Of a DNA stretch of 64,000 nucleotides, positions 61,919-64,000 are shown in pieces. The DNA is taken from the NCBI GenBank assembly GCA_903837785.1, contig CAILVY010000192.1, positions 1 to 64,000 on the forward strand. The letters are read 5' to 3'. Numbering within the stretch: position 1 is the stretch's first letter; each line of letters starts with the position of its first letter. The position numbers and the translations under genes are program-made. Origin of the DNA: Candidatus Hydrogenedentota bacterium (GTDB lineage: Bacteria; Hydrogenedentota; Hydrogenedentia; Hydrogenedentales; CAILVY01). A model generated the notes under the pieces. It saw only the letters and a program-made list of their open reading frames with translations, did not search any database and was not told the DNA's origin.

Positions 61919-63814
61919 CTACGGAATTACGAGATAGCGGCGATCTTCCGTTTCGTTGCCTGCCTTGTCCTGCACGCGGATCGTCAGCTCCTGGCGTCCG
62001 GACGGCAGATCCTCGTCGCGTTCCCACACGAGCCGGTTGCGTTCCGGGTCGTAGGCCGTCAGCAGCCAGCGCCCCGCCAGCGTGACGTTGATGCCCGCGA
62101 TGCCGCTGCCTGTGTCCGCTACTGTGGCCGTGATCGCCGGCCGGCGGTTCTGGGCGCGGAATCCATTGATCGGGCTGACGTTGCTGATCACCGGCCCCTG
62201 CGTGTCCTCACACAACACGAACGTGCCGAGGTTGTGCGTGGAAATCGAGAGGCGGCCGCCCTCTCGGCGTGTTTCCTGACAGACCCAGGACGTGCCGCGC
62301 ATCCAATACACGTGGACCCGCTCCGGCCTTCCCGCATCGGCCGGCATCGGAAAGGAAAGCTCAACGGGTGCGCAGATGGGGGAGAGGGCAGGCTCGATGC
62401 GAAACGCCTCGCCCAGTTTTCTGCCGGGCGCGGGCGGGAGCTGCTGCGGCGTGCCCGCCCACGCGAACAGCACCCCGTACGGAGCATCGGGCCCGGCATG
62501 AAGCGCAACCTTCCCGATCGAAGCTGGCTCGGCCGTCTCGCCGCGCAGGAACGCGTGAATCTCTTGCTCGAAGGGTTCCACCCGGGGATGCGTCACCCGC
62601 AGCCGAAAGGCTCCGCCCTTCTCGGGGACAAATCCCGCTTGATAGAGGCGATCCGAAACGCGAACAAACCGGATGTCACGCGTATCGTTCACCGCGAGTG
62701 AAGGCGGCTCGGGTTCTGCCCCAGTGAAGCGTGCGCTCAGCGTCAGAAAGGTCCCCGAACAGGCCAAGTCAATCGTTCCCCGGACGGGCTTGGGCGATGC
62801 GCGTGGCACGGGGGTTTCCGCGGCATCGGGCGCCACGGGAATGTTCAAAACGGCCCGCTTCTCCATGAAATCCGCCACCTCGACGCGCAACGTGCGCGCT
62901 TCGGACGGCGCCTCGACCCACCCGGACGGCTCCGAATGCCGGAAACTCTCGCAGGCATTCCCTGGCCAGCGGCAGAGCAACAGGAACTCGCCTTTCGGAC
63001 GTTCAAAGGGGTGATAGCCCACCACGGCATCGAGCACATGCTCGTAGGAAATCAAATCATGCCGGACCTCGAAACAAGCGCGCTCGCCGTCAAGGAGCCG
63101 CGCGCTGTAGATGCCCAGCTTATCGCCCGCCGGCGTCGGGTCCACGAGGTCAATCCCGACGCCGAAGCGCCCCTTCACCCGGACCGGCGCACACGTGTAC
63201 CGGCCCTGCTTGTCCTTGAACAGATCCACGACCACGGGATCGAGGCCGCCGTTGACCCGGGCCTCGGGATTCTCGGGTACGACGATCGCCTTGTTCAGCA
63301 CGGGCGTCCGTTTGTCCGGCCAGCCATAGCCCGCAAGGCGCGGATTGATGGGGTGGTCTGCCGCATCGCGCAGTTCAAAGTGCAGATGCGACGGCCCCAT
63401 CCCCGTGTCCCCGCTCCTGGCGATTTCCTCGCCGCGCCGGACGGGGAATCGGCCGGGTTCCGGCGTCAGTTCGACAGAGTAGTCCTTTGCGGCGTGCTGC
63501 GCCTCCCGTACGTACTCCCGCAGATCTTCCCGGAAATCCGAGAGATGTCCGAAGACCGCCATGCGCCCGTCTGTCAGGCGCAGATACACCGCCTTGCCGA
63601 AGCCATACGGCGAGCAACGCACCCGCTCGACCTGGCCGTCCAGCGGCGCGCGCACCGGGAAGCCGTTTCCCCCCGTGTGCAGATCCGTCCCCGTGTGCAG
63701 CCGTCCGGAGCGGAATTCGCCGAAAGTGCCCGTCACTTGCGGGGGCACGTCGAGCGGCCACTGATACCCCTCCGCGCCCGCGGCCAGCAACATGCATGCG
63801 AGCAGGGCCGTCAC
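61919..63814 (-). CDS. Exported M23 peptidase with C-terminal Ig-like domains
   Basis: 631 residues. The only suitable start is GTG 63814, whose GTGA overlaps the stop of the preceding gene, indicating translational coupling. A signal peptide (ALLACMLLAAGAEG) leads to an M23 domain at residues 20-165: LHTGTDLHTGG (HxxxD) and HLHFEL (HxH) are the zinc ligands. The C-terminal two thirds are beta-rich and end in a CBM/Ig-like domain (ISNVSPINGFRAQNRRPAITATVADTGSGI). Likely a peptidoglycan endopeptidase or regulator at the envelope. Confidence 0.85.
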   Translation of the reverse strand: MTALLACMLLAAGAEGYQWPLDVPPQVTGTFGEFRSGRLHTGTDLHTGGNGFPVRAPLDGQVERVRCSPYGFGKAVYLRLTDGRMAVFGHLSDFREDLREYVREAQHAAKDYSVELTPEPGRFPVRRGEEIARSGDTGMGPSHLHFELRDAADHPINPRLAGYGWPDKRTPVLNKAIVVPENPEARVNGGLDPVVVDLFKDKQGRYTCAPVRVKGRFGVGIDLVDPTPAGDKLGIYSARLLDGERACFEVRHDLISYEHVLDAVVGYHPFERPKGEFLLLCRWPGNACESFRHSEPSGWVEAPSEARTLRVEVADFMEKRAVLNIPVAPDAAETPVPRASPKPVRGTIDLACSGTFLTLSARFTGAEPEPPSLAVNDTRDIRFVRVSDRLYQAGFVPEKGGAFRLRVTHPRVEPFEQEIHAFLRGETAEPASIGKVALHAGPDAPYGVLFAWAGTPQQLPPAPGRKLGEAFRIEPALSPICAPVELSFPMPADAGRPERVHVYWMRGTSWVCQETRREGGRLSISTHNLGTFVLCEDTQGPVISNVSPINGFRAQNRRPAITATVADTGSGIAGINVTLAGRWLLTAYDPERNRLVWERDEDLPSGRQELTIRVQDKAGNETEDRRYLVIP

Positions 63815-64000
63815 CGCTTCTTCTTGGCCTCCGAGCTGTTCTTGGGCGCGGACTGCTTCTTCGGCTCGGGCGATTCCTTCGCCTTGGGCGCGGCGGCGCC
63901 GGACGTCCCGTCCTTCTTGGCCTTCTGCGCTTCCTTGCTCAGAATCTCGTCGAGCTTCCGGTCGAGCTTCAAATAGATCTTGACGCGTTCGGCATCCTGA
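63811..64000 (-). CDS. Truncated gene with Lys/Ala/Pro-rich C-terminal tail
   Basis: Only the last 62 codons are in the window. They read a helical segment (ERVKIYLKLDRKLDEILSKE) then a basic low-complexity tail (APKAKESPEPKKQSAPKN, ending KKKR). The family cannot be named. It is co-translated with the M23 peptidase gene downstream (GTGA overlap). Confidence 0.6.
   Translation of the reverse strand, partial: QDAERVKIYLKLDRKLDEILSKEAQKAKKDGTSGAAAPKAKESPEPKKQSAPKNSSEAKKKR

Overview
The window comes from a high-GC, Gram-negative, flagellated bacterium. Evidence for two membranes: an OprP-like porin, a WaaF-like heptosyltransferase and several lipoproteins. Evidence for a Planctomycetes/Lentisphaerae/Hydrogenedentota-like lifestyle: a Tat-exported sulfatase, an H-X9-DG prepilin-like protein, a DUF4838/PA14 lipoprotein, an ADP-ribosylglycohydrolase relative, and a giant Ig-like protein ending in a Gly-Glu repeat. 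Candidatus Hydrogenedentota is my best guess. This is inference; no rRNA or tRNA gene was seen, and no CRISPR, IS or prophage.

Layout. 1-3392 (-): 3' truncated secreted Ig/CHRD protein. 3608-4348 (-): menG/ubiE. 4531-10997 (+): flagellar export and placement operon fliQ-fliR-flhB-flhA-flhF-flhG behind a near-consensus promoter. 11041-14688 (+): M20 peptidase, a repeat-bearing 527-bp gap, a zinc-ribbon protein, a small membrane protein and waaF-like. 14702-16998 (-): ferredoxin-nitroreductase fusion coupled to a sulfatase. 17103-18101 (+): degenerate ADP-ribosylglycohydrolase relative. 18126-27929 (-): a leftward run of uvrC, a basic-tailed hydrolase, two glycosyltransferases, asnB, a TPR protein, a transglutaminase-like protein and a YdbL-like lipoprotein. 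28028-28729 (+): membrane protein. 28792-33740 (-): hybrid histidine kinase and an unknown exported protein. 33845-37264 (+): DUF4838/PA14 lipoprotein and a DUF2330-like protein. 37365-40470 (-): M23 peptidase with a histone-like tail and a sialidase-SGNH fusion. 40759-41757 (+): nuclease-like gene of atypical composition. 41767-42528 (-): FadR-type regulator, divergent from a prepilin-like gene with two operator copies. 43835-51110 (+): an apparently co-transcribed sugar pathway (SIS isomerase, two dehydrogenases, IMPase, NanQ-like, CMP-sugar synthetase, UDP-glucuronate decarboxylase). 51117-53096: two paralogous membrane proteins and a DUF2752 protein. 53140-57249 (-): ECF sigma factor fused to a membrane segment and about 1,100 residues of beta-sandwich repeats. 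57474-60914 (+): porin, two tiny tandem peptides and a metallophosphoesterase. 60945-64000 (-): aldo/keto reductase, M23 peptidase and a truncated gene with a basic tail.

Most of the genes build, remodel or sense the cell surface: flagellum, LPS or capsule sugars, secreted hydrolases and large beta-sandwich proteins. The best candidates for something undescribed are the sigma-factor/surface-domain fusion, the nonulosonate-like sugar cluster, the twin-operator FadR-type switch in front of the prepilin-like gene, and the pair of about 50-residue peptides.
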